Positions 33,553 to 41,197 of a stretch of DNA of 64,000 nucleotides are shown piece after piece; position 1 is the stretch's first letter; each line of letters starts with the position of its first letter. The position numbers and the translations under genes are program-made. This DNA is from Maribacter algarum (ex Lu et al. 2025) (nom. illeg.) (GTDB lineage Bacteria > Bacteroidota > Bacteroidia > Flavobacteriales > Flavobacteriaceae): NCBI GenBank assembly GCA_947495915.1, contig CANMAW010000010.1, positions 35,228-99,227 of the forward strand, given 5' to 3'. The notes under the pieces are model-generated. The model searched no databases. It was not told the DNA's origin and was given only the letters and a program-made list of their open reading frames with translations.

Positions 33553-34164
33553 ATGGGTCTATTTGACAAGTTATTTGGGGGAGGTAAAAAAAAGGTATCC
33601 AAGGAAACCGCGGAAACTAGAGGCCTCCATATGCCTGATTTAAATATTCCCATAGACGAGAAGTTCACCATTCATTTTAGAAAGAACGGTGGAAAATTTT
33701 TGTATTGTGATTCTGATACAGAAATTTCTATAGCTTTAAAAAATATTGTCACCGAAAACAGTTGGCAAAAAAGTCCGTTTTTTGTTCTAAATGCTGCCTT
33801 AGAAAAAAAATTCTCAAAAGAAGGTATCTCATTTACAAAACAAGCCAAAGAAAGTGAAATATTCTTCACAACCTGCGAACATTTAATTGCCCAAAATGGC
33901 TCCATATTGGTATGCTCTAATCAATTAAAAGAGAATAAGTTAAATGAATTACCCTCTAACGTAATTGTTTTCGCTACTACCAGCCAATTAGTTGAATCTA
34001 TTGGAGAGGGACTTAAAAAAATCAAAAAGAAATATAGCAATAGTATCCCTGCCAATATTACTACCTTAAAGCACTTTCAGGCTAACGAAGAAAATTCAGA
34101 TGATTTCTTAACGTATGGTAGTAGCTCCAAAAATCTGTATCTTTTACTTTTGGAGGATTTATAA
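33553..34164 (+). CDS. LUD domain protein (LutC/YkgG-like)
   Basis: 203 residues, cytoplasmic. The LUD (lactate utilisation) fold is suggested by SEIFFTTCEHLIAQNGSILV (about 105-124) and VIVFATTSQLVESIGEGLKKIKKKY (about 140-164). The LutABC partners with iron-sulfur clusters are absent here, so involvement in lactate oxidation cannot be assumed. It is 74 nt after ftsH and 1 nt before cdsA, and this order recurs in flavobacteria. Function in this setting is unknown. Confidence 0.78.
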   Translation: MGLFDKLFGGGKKKVSKETAETRGLHMPDLNIPIDEKFTIHFRKNGGKFLYCDSDTEISIALKNIVTENSWQKSPFFVLNAALEKKFSKEGISFTKQAKESEIFFTTCEHLIAQNGSILVCSNQLKENKLNELPSNVIVFATTSQLVESIGEGLKKIKKKYSNSIPANITTLKHFQANEENSDDFLTYGSSSKNLYLLLLEDL

Positions 34165-34165
34165 C

Positions 34166-34987
34166 ATGAGAGAAGTTTTAAGGAGAGCATTAACAGGCGC
34201 ATTATATATAATACTGTTATTATCAGCTATTTTTCTAGATAGTGATGCTTTTGATTTTTTATTTATGACCTTTGGGCTAGCATGTCTGTATGAATATAAA
34301 CGACTAGTTGAATTAAAAGGATATCAAATCTTCATCGCCTACCTTGCTATTTGGTGGGTTTTTATTTACCTCGTTCCGAATCAAGTATTTGTTAATGATA
34401 AGTTTCTAATTAACATGTTAATGTTTTTTACAGTTGCCGTTGATTTGGTATTACTTGTATACCTATTTTCAAAGCGAGAAAAAAGTTTTAATAAAATTCA
34501 AAAATTTGTCATAGGTCTGTTTTATATAGGAGGAGGCTGTATTTTTCTAACTATGATACCTTATAAAGATAATGACTTTGCCAAATTTTTAATCATGGGT
34601 ATTTTTATTTTGGTTTGGGTAAATGATACCTTTGCGTATTTAGTAGGATCTTTGTTAGGCAAAACAAAACTATATGAAGCTGTATCACCAAAAAAGACTA
34701 TTGAAGGTACAATTGGCGGGTTGGTATTCGCCCTTATCGCGGCTTATATCATGGGGTTTTACGAACCAATAATAAATCCTTTACAATGGATGGTTTTGGC
34801 AACCGTTGTTGTAATAACTGGAAGCTTAGGCGATTTAGTGGAATCAAAATTCAAAAGAGTGGCAAATGTTAAAGATAGTGGGGCTATTTTACCAGGTCAT
34901 GGTGGAATGCTAGATAGACTTGACAGTATGGTATTTGCAGCACCTTTTGCCTATTTAACTTTAAATATGTTTTCATATGTTTCATAG
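34166..34987 (+). CDS. cdsA: Phosphatidate cytidylyltransferase
   Basis: 273 residues from ATG 34166, preceded by GGAGG (34152-34156), one of the clearest ribosome sites in the window. Integral membrane enzyme with about seven helices that makes CDP-diacylglycerol from phosphatidate and CTP. The signature SPKKTIEGTIGGL (about 180-192) and the terminal GDLVESKFKRVANVKDSG, LPGHGGMLDRLDS carry the Mg-binding Asp residues. It overlaps psd by 11 nt, so the two are translationally coupled. Confidence 0.95.
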   Translation: MREVLRRALTGALYIILLLSAIFLDSDAFDFLFMTFGLACLYEYKRLVELKGYQIFIAYLAIWWVFIYLVPNQVFVNDKFLINMLMFFTVAVDLVLLVYLFSKREKSFNKIQKFVIGLFYIGGGCIFLTMIPYKDNDFAKFLIMGIFILVWVNDTFAYLVGSLLGKTKLYEAVSPKKTIEGTIGGLVFALIAAYIMGFYEPIINPLQWMVLATVVVITGSLGDLVESKFKRVANVKDSGAILPGHGGMLDRLDSMVFAAPFAYLTLNMFSYVS

Positions 34988-35651
34988 AGAAGGACAAACC
35001 ATCATTATAAGTACATTCTTTATCGTATGTGCCGTTGTTCTAATTTCACAGTATTACATTGATATTTTATGGTTGAGATGGCTGCTTCAAGTTGCCAGCC
35101 TAGTTGTTTTGATTCTTATTCTGCAGTTTTTTAGAAATCCGAAACGAAAAGTTAACTTAGATTTCGATGAATTATTATCACCGGTTGATGGTAAGGTTGT
35201 TGTAATTGAAGAAGTTGAAGAAACCGAGTATTTTAACGACCGAAGAAGACAGGTATCAATTTTTATGTCACCTGTAAATGTTCACGTTACACGCTATCCA
35301 GCAAGTGGAACTATCAAGTATTCAAAATATCATCCTGGAAAATACCTTGTTGCTTGGCATCCAAAATCAAGCACCGACAATGAACGAACTACCGTAGTAA
35401 TCAATACTCCGAAGTTTGGTGAAATATTATATCGACAAGTTGCAGGTGCCCTTGCAAGGCGAATTGTAAATTATGCTGAAGAGGGAGAGAGTGTTCAACA
35501 AGGTGATGATGCAGGATTCATAAAGTTTGGCTCGCGTGTTGATTTATTCCTACCCTTAGATTGTGCCATACCGGTGCAACTAAATCAAAAAGTAATTGGC
35601 GCAAAAACTTGTATTGCAGCTACTGTCACCAAAAAAGAACATGAAGCCTAA
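34977..35651 (+). CDS. psd: Phosphatidylserine decarboxylase (small type)
   Basis: 224 residues. It decarboxylates phosphatidylserine to phosphatidylethanolamine. Two hydrophobic segments at about 7-27 and 32-52 anchor it. The self-cleavage site is Gly185-Ser186 in IKFGSRVD, where Ser becomes the pyruvoyl cofactor (the family consensus is GS rather than LGST in this short type). His103 (NVHVTR) and the SPVDGKV strand are also conserved. The start overlaps cdsA and the stop overlaps acbP, both by 11 nt. No pssA gene is visible nearby. Confidence 0.93.
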   Translation: MFHREGQTIIISTFFIVCAVVLISQYYIDILWLRWLLQVASLVVLILILQFFRNPKRKVNLDFDELLSPVDGKVVVIEEVEETEYFNDRRRQVSIFMSPVNVHVTRYPASGTIKYSKYHPGKYLVAWHPKSSTDNERTTVVINTPKFGEILYRQVAGALARRIVNYAEEGESVQQGDDAGFIKFGSRVDLFLPLDCAIPVQLNQKVIGAKTCIAATVTKKEHEA

Positions 35652-35904
35652 TCAATTAATTATTGATTTTGAAGAAGCTGTTGCCTATGTCAACAGCTAC
35701 ACAAAACCTTTACCAGCAGATTTGCTGTTAAAGTTATACGCCTATTATAAAATTGCTAACGAAAACAAAAGTCACCCAGGCAGTAGAACACCACTCATCA
35801 ACGCATTTAAAGCAAATGCATTAATACAAGCCAAAAATACTGACAGAAATGAGGCTATGAAAGCCTATATTAAATTGGTAAAAAAAGACGTTAAAAAACT
35901 CTAG
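35641..35904 (+). CDS. Acyl-CoA-binding protein
   Basis: 87 residues from ATG 35641; the start overlaps the psd stop by 11 nt. A four-helix ACBP domain: FEEAVAYVNSYTKPLPADLLL, KLYAYYKIANEN (the acyl-CoA contact motif) and AFKANALIQAKN (altered from WNAW, with Ala and Phe replacing the usual Trp and Lys motifs). ACBP buffers long-chain acyl-CoA. It is found mainly in eukaryotes and in some bacteria, and its position behind phospholipid genes suggests a supply role. Last gene of the operon, convergent with the creatininase gene. Confidence 0.88.
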   Translation: MKPNQLIIDFEEAVAYVNSYTKPLPADLLLKLYAYYKIANENKSHPGSRTPLINAFKANALIQAKNTDRNEAMKAYIKLVKKDVKKL

Positions 35905-35914
35905 CTAAAGAAAG

Positions 35915-36676
35915 TTATTCATAAAGATCATCAATATCTGCCTTACAAAGATCATAAAATAATGCACCAATCTTTTGAGTTAAATCAGTAAAAAAACGTT
36001 CTCCCTTTTCAGCAGATGCTTTATGTGGATTACCAACACCGGTATCTTCACTAATTTCCGACCACTTTCTTTCTGCCCAAACCCAACCTTCTGAAAAAGC
36101 TTTGATTTTATAACTTTTGGCCTTACCATCACCCCAATTATCAGGTGGTAAAACTAAATCGGGTCTCAAATACAACATCAAGCTAGTTTCCATTTCATCA
36201 GCATGATCTCCTTTTTCTTCAAAATATTCATATTTGTTCAATGTGCCCGGAAAAAATGACAAACTGATAAACATTTTAGGAAATTTTAATCCTAATTCAC
36301 GAATCAGTGGTTTAAAATTATTCCCTCCATGTCCATTAAATACTAATAGTTTATGAATTCCTTGGCGATTCAACACTTCAACGATATCAGTCAATATGGC
36401 TAACTGTGTGCTTGGGTTTAAATTGATATCTAAATAAATATCTGATTGCCCAGTATTTACTCCGAAAGGAATGGTAGGTAGCACAATGACTTTACCCCCT
36501 TTGTTCCAGGCAACTTTAGCAGCCTCAGCAACCATATAGTCTGCCTGAAAATTATCGGTAGCATATGGCAAATGGTAATTGTGTGCTTCAGTTGCTCCCC
36601 AGGGCAAAACAGCCAAATCAAATTTGGCGTCTTTTAACTCATTCCAGTTAGTTTCTGCTAAAATATAAGGTCTCAT
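35915..36676 (-). CDS. Creatininase family amidohydrolase
   Basis: 253 residues. Metal-binding creatininase fold: LPWGATEAHNYHLPYATDNFQA (about 24-45; the Glu-x-His and Asp ligands), LLVFNGHGGNN (about 112-122) and KGDHADEMETSLML (about 155-168). Family members cleave creatinine or other cyclic amides, or act in cofactor synthesis (MftE, FAPy deformylase ArfB). No neighbour fixes the substrate. Cytoplasmic; transcribed alone or from the region of the sterol desaturase gene. Confidence 0.88.
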   Translation of the reverse strand: MRPYILAETNWNELKDAKFDLAVLPWGATEAHNYHLPYATDNFQADYMVAEAAKVAWNKGGKVIVLPTIPFGVNTGQSDIYLDINLNPSTQLAILTDIVEVLNRQGIHKLLVFNGHGGNNFKPLIRELGLKFPKMFISLSFFPGTLNKYEYFEEKGDHADEMETSLMLYLRPDLVLPPDNWGDGKAKSYKIKAFSEGWVWAERKWSEISEDTGVGNPHKASAEKGERFFTDLTQKIGALFYDLCKADIDDLYE

Positions 36677-36741
36677 AATAACTGATTATAACAAATAATA
36701 CTTAAGAATAGACATTTTTAGTGCTTATAATTTGCAAAAAT

Positions 36742-38010
36742 TTACAATGTCATTTTTGACGACGCTACCGGTTTTTCTAAAAAAGTAAAGTATACAGCAG
36801 CTACAATAGTCAACACAAAATATAGCAGCACTATCAATGATCCGAAAGACAGATATTCATTTATTCCGAACCAATCTTTAGTATTAAAAATAATAACTAA
36901 ACCTGTTAAAGAACGCAATATTTCAATCCATACAGCATATTTTTTCCTATCCATTAAGGTAGTATACCCATAAACCCCAACAAAAATAAAAGCACCAAAT
37001 AGCAATAAACCATCAAAGCCAATTGCTGAATAATTATAAAACATAAATAGTAAAAATGTCAGTGTGCTGAACATCTGAAAAATAGCATAGGCGTTTAAAA
37101 GTTTTGAAGAAACAGTTTGGTATCTTTCAAATTGGTATACATCTTCTATGATAGTTATCGGATACTTACTTTTTACATCAGCGGGTCTCCAGCCCGTTGG
37201 CATAAACCATATTCGAATCTTATCCCAATAACTACTTGTTCGCCATGCATCTTTTATTAATCGCCAAATGTGCTGAAAATTAATCAAAATAGGATTCCAT
37301 GTTGCAGCGGGTTTTAGAACACCAAATTGCGGCGGCACCTCATCAAGTTCTTCTTGAAAAGTACCAAAGAGTCGATCCCAAATTGATAAAATTTGACCTA
37401 AATTCTTGTCAATGTATTCCGCATTAATAGCATGATGAACGCGATGTTGTGAAGGAGTTATAATTACATATTCTAACCACCCTAACTTTCCGATGTGCTG
37501 TGTATGATACCAAAACTGTGCAAATAAATGAATAGGTGCTAAAATCGCAATTACCTTATTTGGTACCCCAAGTAATGCAGCTGGCAGTAGTAAAAATGGA
37601 AAATACCCGATTAAATTAGAAATCGATTGACGCAAGGCACAGGCCAAATTAAACTCTTCACTACTATGATGAATTAGGTGTTGGTTCCAAAAAAAATTAA
37701 CCTTATGACTTAATCGGTGATTCCAATAGCCTGCAAAATCAATAGCGATAAAAGCGACCAACCATACCAGCCAAGTCGCTTTAATCTCAAAAAGGGCAAG
37801 ATTATCTACCAAATAAGGATAGGTAACCAAAATTAGTCCTAAACCCAAGGAATCTTTTAAGATATTAGTTAATCCTGAACTAATACTTGAAACCGTATCC
37901 ATTACCTTATATTTCTGGTTCTTCACAAAGTAACCATAAACGATTTCAATTGCTAAAAGCAGTATAAAAAACGGAATAGCATAAAGCAGCGCCTTCGCGT
38001 AAGTCTCCAT
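36742..38010 (-). CDS. Fatty acid hydroxylase/sterol desaturase family membrane protein
   Basis: 422 residues with about eight membrane helices. The di-iron histidine motifs are all present: WNHRLSHKVNFFWNQHLIHHSS (HRLSH, about 97-101, then HLIHH, about 110-114) and SQHRVHHAINAEY (about 186-198). The family hydroxylates or desaturates sterols, fatty acids, carotenoids or alkylglycerol ethers. The extended C-terminal membrane domain (about 290-415) is like that of the alkylglycerol monooxygenase branch. Substrate is unknown. Confidence 0.88.
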   Translation of the reverse strand: METYAKALLYAIPFFILLLAIEIVYGYFVKNQKYKVMDTVSSISSGLTNILKDSLGLGLILVTYPYLVDNLALFEIKATWLVWLVAFIAIDFAGYWNHRLSHKVNFFWNQHLIHHSSEEFNLACALRQSISNLIGYFPFLLLPAALLGVPNKVIAILAPIHLFAQFWYHTQHIGKLGWLEYVIITPSQHRVHHAINAEYIDKNLGQILSIWDRLFGTFQEELDEVPPQFGVLKPAATWNPILINFQHIWRLIKDAWRTSSYWDKIRIWFMPTGWRPADVKSKYPITIIEDVYQFERYQTVSSKLLNAYAIFQMFSTLTFLLFMFYNYSAIGFDGLLLFGAFIFVGVYGYTTLMDRKKYAVWIEILRSLTGLVIIFNTKDWFGINEYLSFGSLIVLLYFVLTIVAAVYFTFLEKPVASSKMTL

Positions 38011-38071
38011 AGGGGTGTTATTGATTAAACAAACTTTATGGTTAATCTTTTTGTCTCAAGATTAATTTAGC

Positions 38072-38662
38072 TTAATTCGGACCAACCATAATATGTGCAC
38101 GGTGTGTACCAGGATCCATCAGCCACGGCATACCTTTAGCATGAGGTTTTAGCGGTAGACCTGTAGATTCGGCCGTCGCAAATGGCGTATAGATTACATA
38201 TCTAAATTGACCATCAGCAAGTGTAGCATTCGTTTTATCATAAGTCTCTTCGGTACCATAATAGATGTACATCATACTTGGGGCTTCAGGCATTTTTAGG
38301 GTTCCGGCTGCCACTTCTTCACCGCGCTTTTTCCTAATTTCCATCGTTTCAAAACCCTCTTTTTGCAATTGTCTTCCACGATTCATAAAAGCATCTAAAT
38401 CTTTAAAATAACAAGATACTTGTATTCCTTTATTGAACGGATTGTCGGCAATACAAACCATATCATTTGTGCCTTTTCGCAGCACCACTACCTCACCGTC
38501 AGCATTATAACCATACACCATAGCCCCTTCCCTTTTATCTTCGGGTACCGCTAGTAACGCTGTTTTAATTTGAATGTCTTCAGACATGATTGCTGGTTTA
38601 TCTTGTTGGGCACAAGCAGAAAAAATAGTGAATACCAAAAGGGTAAGAAGTAGCGATCTCAT
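38072..38662 (-). CDS. Uncharacterised lipoprotein
   Basis: 196 residues. Signal peptide with lipobox FSAC (Cys17), followed by AQQD, so probably a lipoprotein. The rest contains YGYNADGEVVVLRKGTNDMVCIADNP, PEAPSMMYIYYG, PFATAESTGLPLKP and the terminal PWLMDPGTHRAHIMV. The DPGTHRAHI end is distinctive and well conserved in appearance, but I do not recognise a named family. Two internal cysteines could form a disulfide. No function is proposed. It is followed on minus by the sterol desaturase gene (61 nt). Confidence 0.7.
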   Translation of the reverse strand: MRSLLLTLLVFTIFSACAQQDKPAIMSEDIQIKTALLAVPEDKREGAMVYGYNADGEVVVLRKGTNDMVCIADNPFNKGIQVSCYFKDLDAFMNRGRQLQKEGFETMEIRKKRGEEVAAGTLKMPEAPSMMYIYYGTEETYDKTNATLADGQFRYVIYTPFATAESTGLPLKPHAKGMPWLMDPGTHRAHIMVGPN

Positions 38663-38735
38663 GATGTTGATGTTTTTCTAAAGATAACGAATTTCAATAA
38701 ATTCAATTTGTTCATCTCTCTCGCAAAAATCAAGG

Positions 38736-39311
38736 TTATATATTTTTTCGCCCTAGCGCTTCCACCTTTTGTAACCAATCAATTCTGTATTTTTCTTTTG
38801 ATAATCTTAAAGGACCAATAGCGGTGACGCGTACTTTAGAAATTCCAATAAAGTTAAGGGTTAGTTTTTTCATAGCTACAGTACTTGGTCTATGATTCAA
38901 CCAACGATAGTACCATGCCGGTTGATCCATAGTACAAATAATACGCGATGTTTTTCCTGTTAAAAATTTATCCCACCAAACAGAACCTTCTCTTTTTTTG
39001 AAAGCGAAACCGGGTAACAAAACACGGTCTAAAAAACCTTTCATAAGTGCTGGAACAGAACCCCACCACACCGGATACACCCAAACAATATGATCAGCCC
39101 ATTGTATGCTTTCTTGTGCTTGAAGTAAATCTGGCTCAAGCATTGTACGTTTGCGATAGCCATATTGTAAATTCGGATTGAACTGTAAATCAGAAACTAC
39201 GATCTCTCTAAATTCAGCTTCAGATTGCTTCAACCCTTTCTCATAGGCTTTTGCTAGAGCATGATTGTAACTATCTTTATCTGGGTGGCCATTTATCAAC
39301 AAAATTTTCAT
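38736..39311 (-). CDS. NAD(P)H-dependent oxidoreductase, flavodoxin-like (KefF/NQO1 type)
   Basis: 191 residues, FMN or FAD flavodoxin fold: ILLINGHPDKDSYNHALAKAY (3-23, phosphate-binding loop), ADHIVWVYPVWWGSVPALMKGFLDRVL (the family signature around 73-99) and YRWLNHRPSTVAMKK. Such proteins reduce quinones by two electrons and some regulate the KefC K+ efflux system. It lies after a small membrane protein gene (21-nt gap) and a Crp-type regulator, which likely form one unit. Confidence 0.88.
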   Translation of the reverse strand: MKILLINGHPDKDSYNHALAKAYEKGLKQSEAEFREIVVSDLQFNPNLQYGYRKRTMLEPDLLQAQESIQWADHIVWVYPVWWGSVPALMKGFLDRVLLPGFAFKKREGSVWWDKFLTGKTSRIICTMDQPAWYYRWLNHRPSTVAMKKLTLNFIGISKVRVTAIGPLRLSKEKYRIDWLQKVEALGRKNI

Positions 39312-39332
39312 TGGTCTTATTTAAGTTATCTG

Positions 39333-39725
39333 TCAAGGGTTACCAAAATATATTAATACTGAAATTACCAACATCAATATCCATTGCCACATGGTTATAT
39401 AAATGTTAGTAAACTTCTTAGATATGATTAAGGCAGTTAGAAATGCGATACCATAACCCAAAAAGTATAGTGCTAGCAGGTTTAATAAAAGTAAAGTTTC
39501 TTTAAAATAATCGGTAAAATTGAGCAGAGTCAAGCCTATAGAAGCAAACAAAAAATCAACGGAAACAATATGGAATGCCCCTCGCCCCATTGTCCAAAAT
39601 ATTCTAAATCGTTTGGCACTGCCTATTTCGGGCTCAATTTTTTGATATTCTCGATCACCAGCAAAAGTGTGAATGAAAAAGGTAAATACAACTAAGACAT
39701 TCGCTGTAATAAGTGTAGCATTCAT
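39333..39725 (-). CDS. Small four-helix membrane protein
   Basis: 130 residues with four hydrophobic helices (about 4-20, 47-70, 76-99, 108-127) and a basic first loop (KIEPEIGSAKRFR). Family not recognised with certainty; comparable small proteins next to quinone reductases exist in flavobacteria. Between the Crp regulator (53 nt) and the oxidoreductase (21 nt). Possibly a membrane partner of the reductase, by context only. Confidence 0.65.
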   Translation of the reverse strand: MNATLITANVLVVFTFFIHTFAGDREYQKIEPEIGSAKRFRIFWTMGRGAFHIVSVDFLFASIGLTLLNFTDYFKETLLLLNLLALYFLGYGIAFLTALIISKKFTNIYITMWQWILMLVISVLIYFGNP

Positions 39726-39778
39726 TTTTGAGTTTTATCAAAAGTAAATGCACCAACTGTATTTTCCTTTGATCTAAA

Positions 39779-40360
39779 TCAAATTCGGTTTTTTCGACTT
39801 CTAAGTCTACTTAATGTTTCTTGAGTTATACCCAAATAAGATGCAATATCGCCCAACGGTGCTCGTAATTCAATTTTTGGGTATTTTTCAAGTAAGCTAT
39901 CATAACGCTCCTTTGAAGTTTTAAATTGCAATGAAACAATTCGTTGTTGTAATTGCAACATTGTTTTCGTTGTACTTAATCTTCCTAATCGTTCAAAATC
40001 ATGGTATTTATCGCATAGAAATTCAATGTCTTTCAATTGCAATACCATAAAGGTCGTATCTTCTAAAGTTTCAATATAGTGTTGACTAGGTACCTCTAGA
40101 AAGAAACTTACTATGGAAGAAATGAAATCATTTTCGAAAGCAAACCAGTCAGAAATAGTTTTCCCATCTTTCAAATAATAAGCGCGTGCACCTCCCTTAA
40201 CTACGTAGTATAATTCATAAGAGTAATCACCCTCACGAACTAAAATTTCATTTTTAGGTACCTCACGAATTTTCGCCAAGCGCTTAACATCAGCAAGAGT
40301 AACCGCTGATAACGGCGAAATATTCTGCGTTATACCCTGTAAAATTTCATCTAGCATCAT
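39779..40360 (-). CDS. Crp/Fnr family transcriptional regulator
   Basis: 193 residues from ATG 40360 (MMLDEILQ); a GTG at 40366 would add two residues. Cyclic-nucleotide-binding-like beta-barrel (about 18-115: ILVREGDYSYELYYVVKGGARAYY) and C-terminal helix-turn-helix (LGDIASYLGITQETLSRLRSR, about 169-189). It lacks the PRSExAR cAMP-binding consensus, as in most Bacteroidota members, so the effector is unknown. First gene of the unit with the membrane protein and NQO1-like genes, and a likely regulator of them. Confidence 0.88.
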   Translation of the reverse strand: MMLDEILQGITQNISPLSAVTLADVKRLAKIREVPKNEILVREGDYSYELYYVVKGGARAYYLKDGKTISDWFAFENDFISSIVSFFLEVPSQHYIETLEDTTFMVLQLKDIEFLCDKYHDFERLGRLSTTKTMLQLQQRIVSLQFKTSKERYDSLLEKYPKIELRAPLGDIASYLGITQETLSRLRSRKNRI

Positions 40361-40425
40361 AATCACTAAACTAGATAAAACAATTAAAAATTTGAGGTAA
40401 GATCTACTAAAAAAAGAGCGATGGT

Positions 40426-40695
40426 TTAATCACGCATCATACGAAACACAAATCGTACAACAAACAATATGATTGCAACTATTGCCCATGTAGAAATAGA
40501 GCTACTAGACTCTTTTTCTGCTTGATAAGATTTAGCATTTATTTTTGCTACTTCTTTCGGGTCGATTACAAAGTCATTACACTTATCGTTAAACTCTGGT
40601 TTTCTTAAAGTTAAAGAACAAACTAAACCCGAATTCGGATCAAATTTTCTTTTATCACATTGTTTGCAGGTTGATAATCTTTGGGCTAATTCCAT
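40426..40695 (-). CDS. Small Cys-rich membrane-anchored protein
   Basis: 89 residues. Four cysteines in the N-terminal half (10, 13, 26, 39; CxxC-x12-C-x12-C) look like a zinc-binding module. One membrane helix (about 70-86) follows. No signal peptide, so the Cys domain probably faces the cytoplasm. Similar short proteins are widespread in Bacteroidota and unnamed. Not in an obvious operon. Confidence 0.7.
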   Translation of the reverse strand: MELAQRLSTCKQCDKRKFDPNSGLVCSLTLRKPEFNDKCNDFVIDPKEVAKINAKSYQAEKESSSSISTWAIVAIILFVVRFVFRMMRD

Positions 40696-40806
40696 GGTTT
40701 GGTTTTATAAGGGATTTAGCCTACAACGCATGATTTGAAATATTTAGTGCTTTTTTTCGATGAATTGCATGAAGCATTGCAGTTCAACTAGATATCTAAC
40801 CCAGTT

Positions 40807-41187
40807 TCAAGTAGGTTTGTTTGCGATTTTAAATTCGAAAAAAATTAAGGTAAGAAGTACAACAATCTCGGCGATAAAATATAACCAGCCTAAAAAACTA
40901 AGATCATGGTCATACAAAAAGAGAACCCCAAGGGTTAAAAAACAATAACAAAGGTTGAGGGAGGCGATAATTTTTAAAAGCAAACTTTCATGTTTCGATC
41001 TAACAAAGTAACAAGAGAAAGAATAGAAGGCAAAAATTATAGGAAGAACTGCCAAACCCAACAATATGGGCTTGGGCATACCTATTCTTTTTTCTAACCA
41101 CACCAAAACCACCCCCAAAAAGAACACAGAAACCAATGCCCCAACGGCATCAATTAAGAATATCTTTTTGATGGTGATTTCACTCAA
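40807..41187 (-). CDS. Four-helix membrane protein, unknown
   Basis: 126 residues, almost entirely hydrophobic with four helices (about 7-28, 38-60, 71-90, 94-116). I do not recognise it. Start ATG 41187 is 10 nt after the valS stop on the same strand, so it is probably co-transcribed with valS. No function can be given. Confidence 0.6.
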   Translation of the reverse strand: MSEITIKKIFLIDAVGALVSVFFLGVVLVWLEKRIGMPKPILLGLAVLPIIFAFYSFSCYFVRSKHESLLLKIIASLNLCYCFLTLGVLFLYDHDLSFLGWLYFIAEIVVLLTLIFFEFKIANKPT

Positions 41188-41197
41188 TAGGTTTCAT

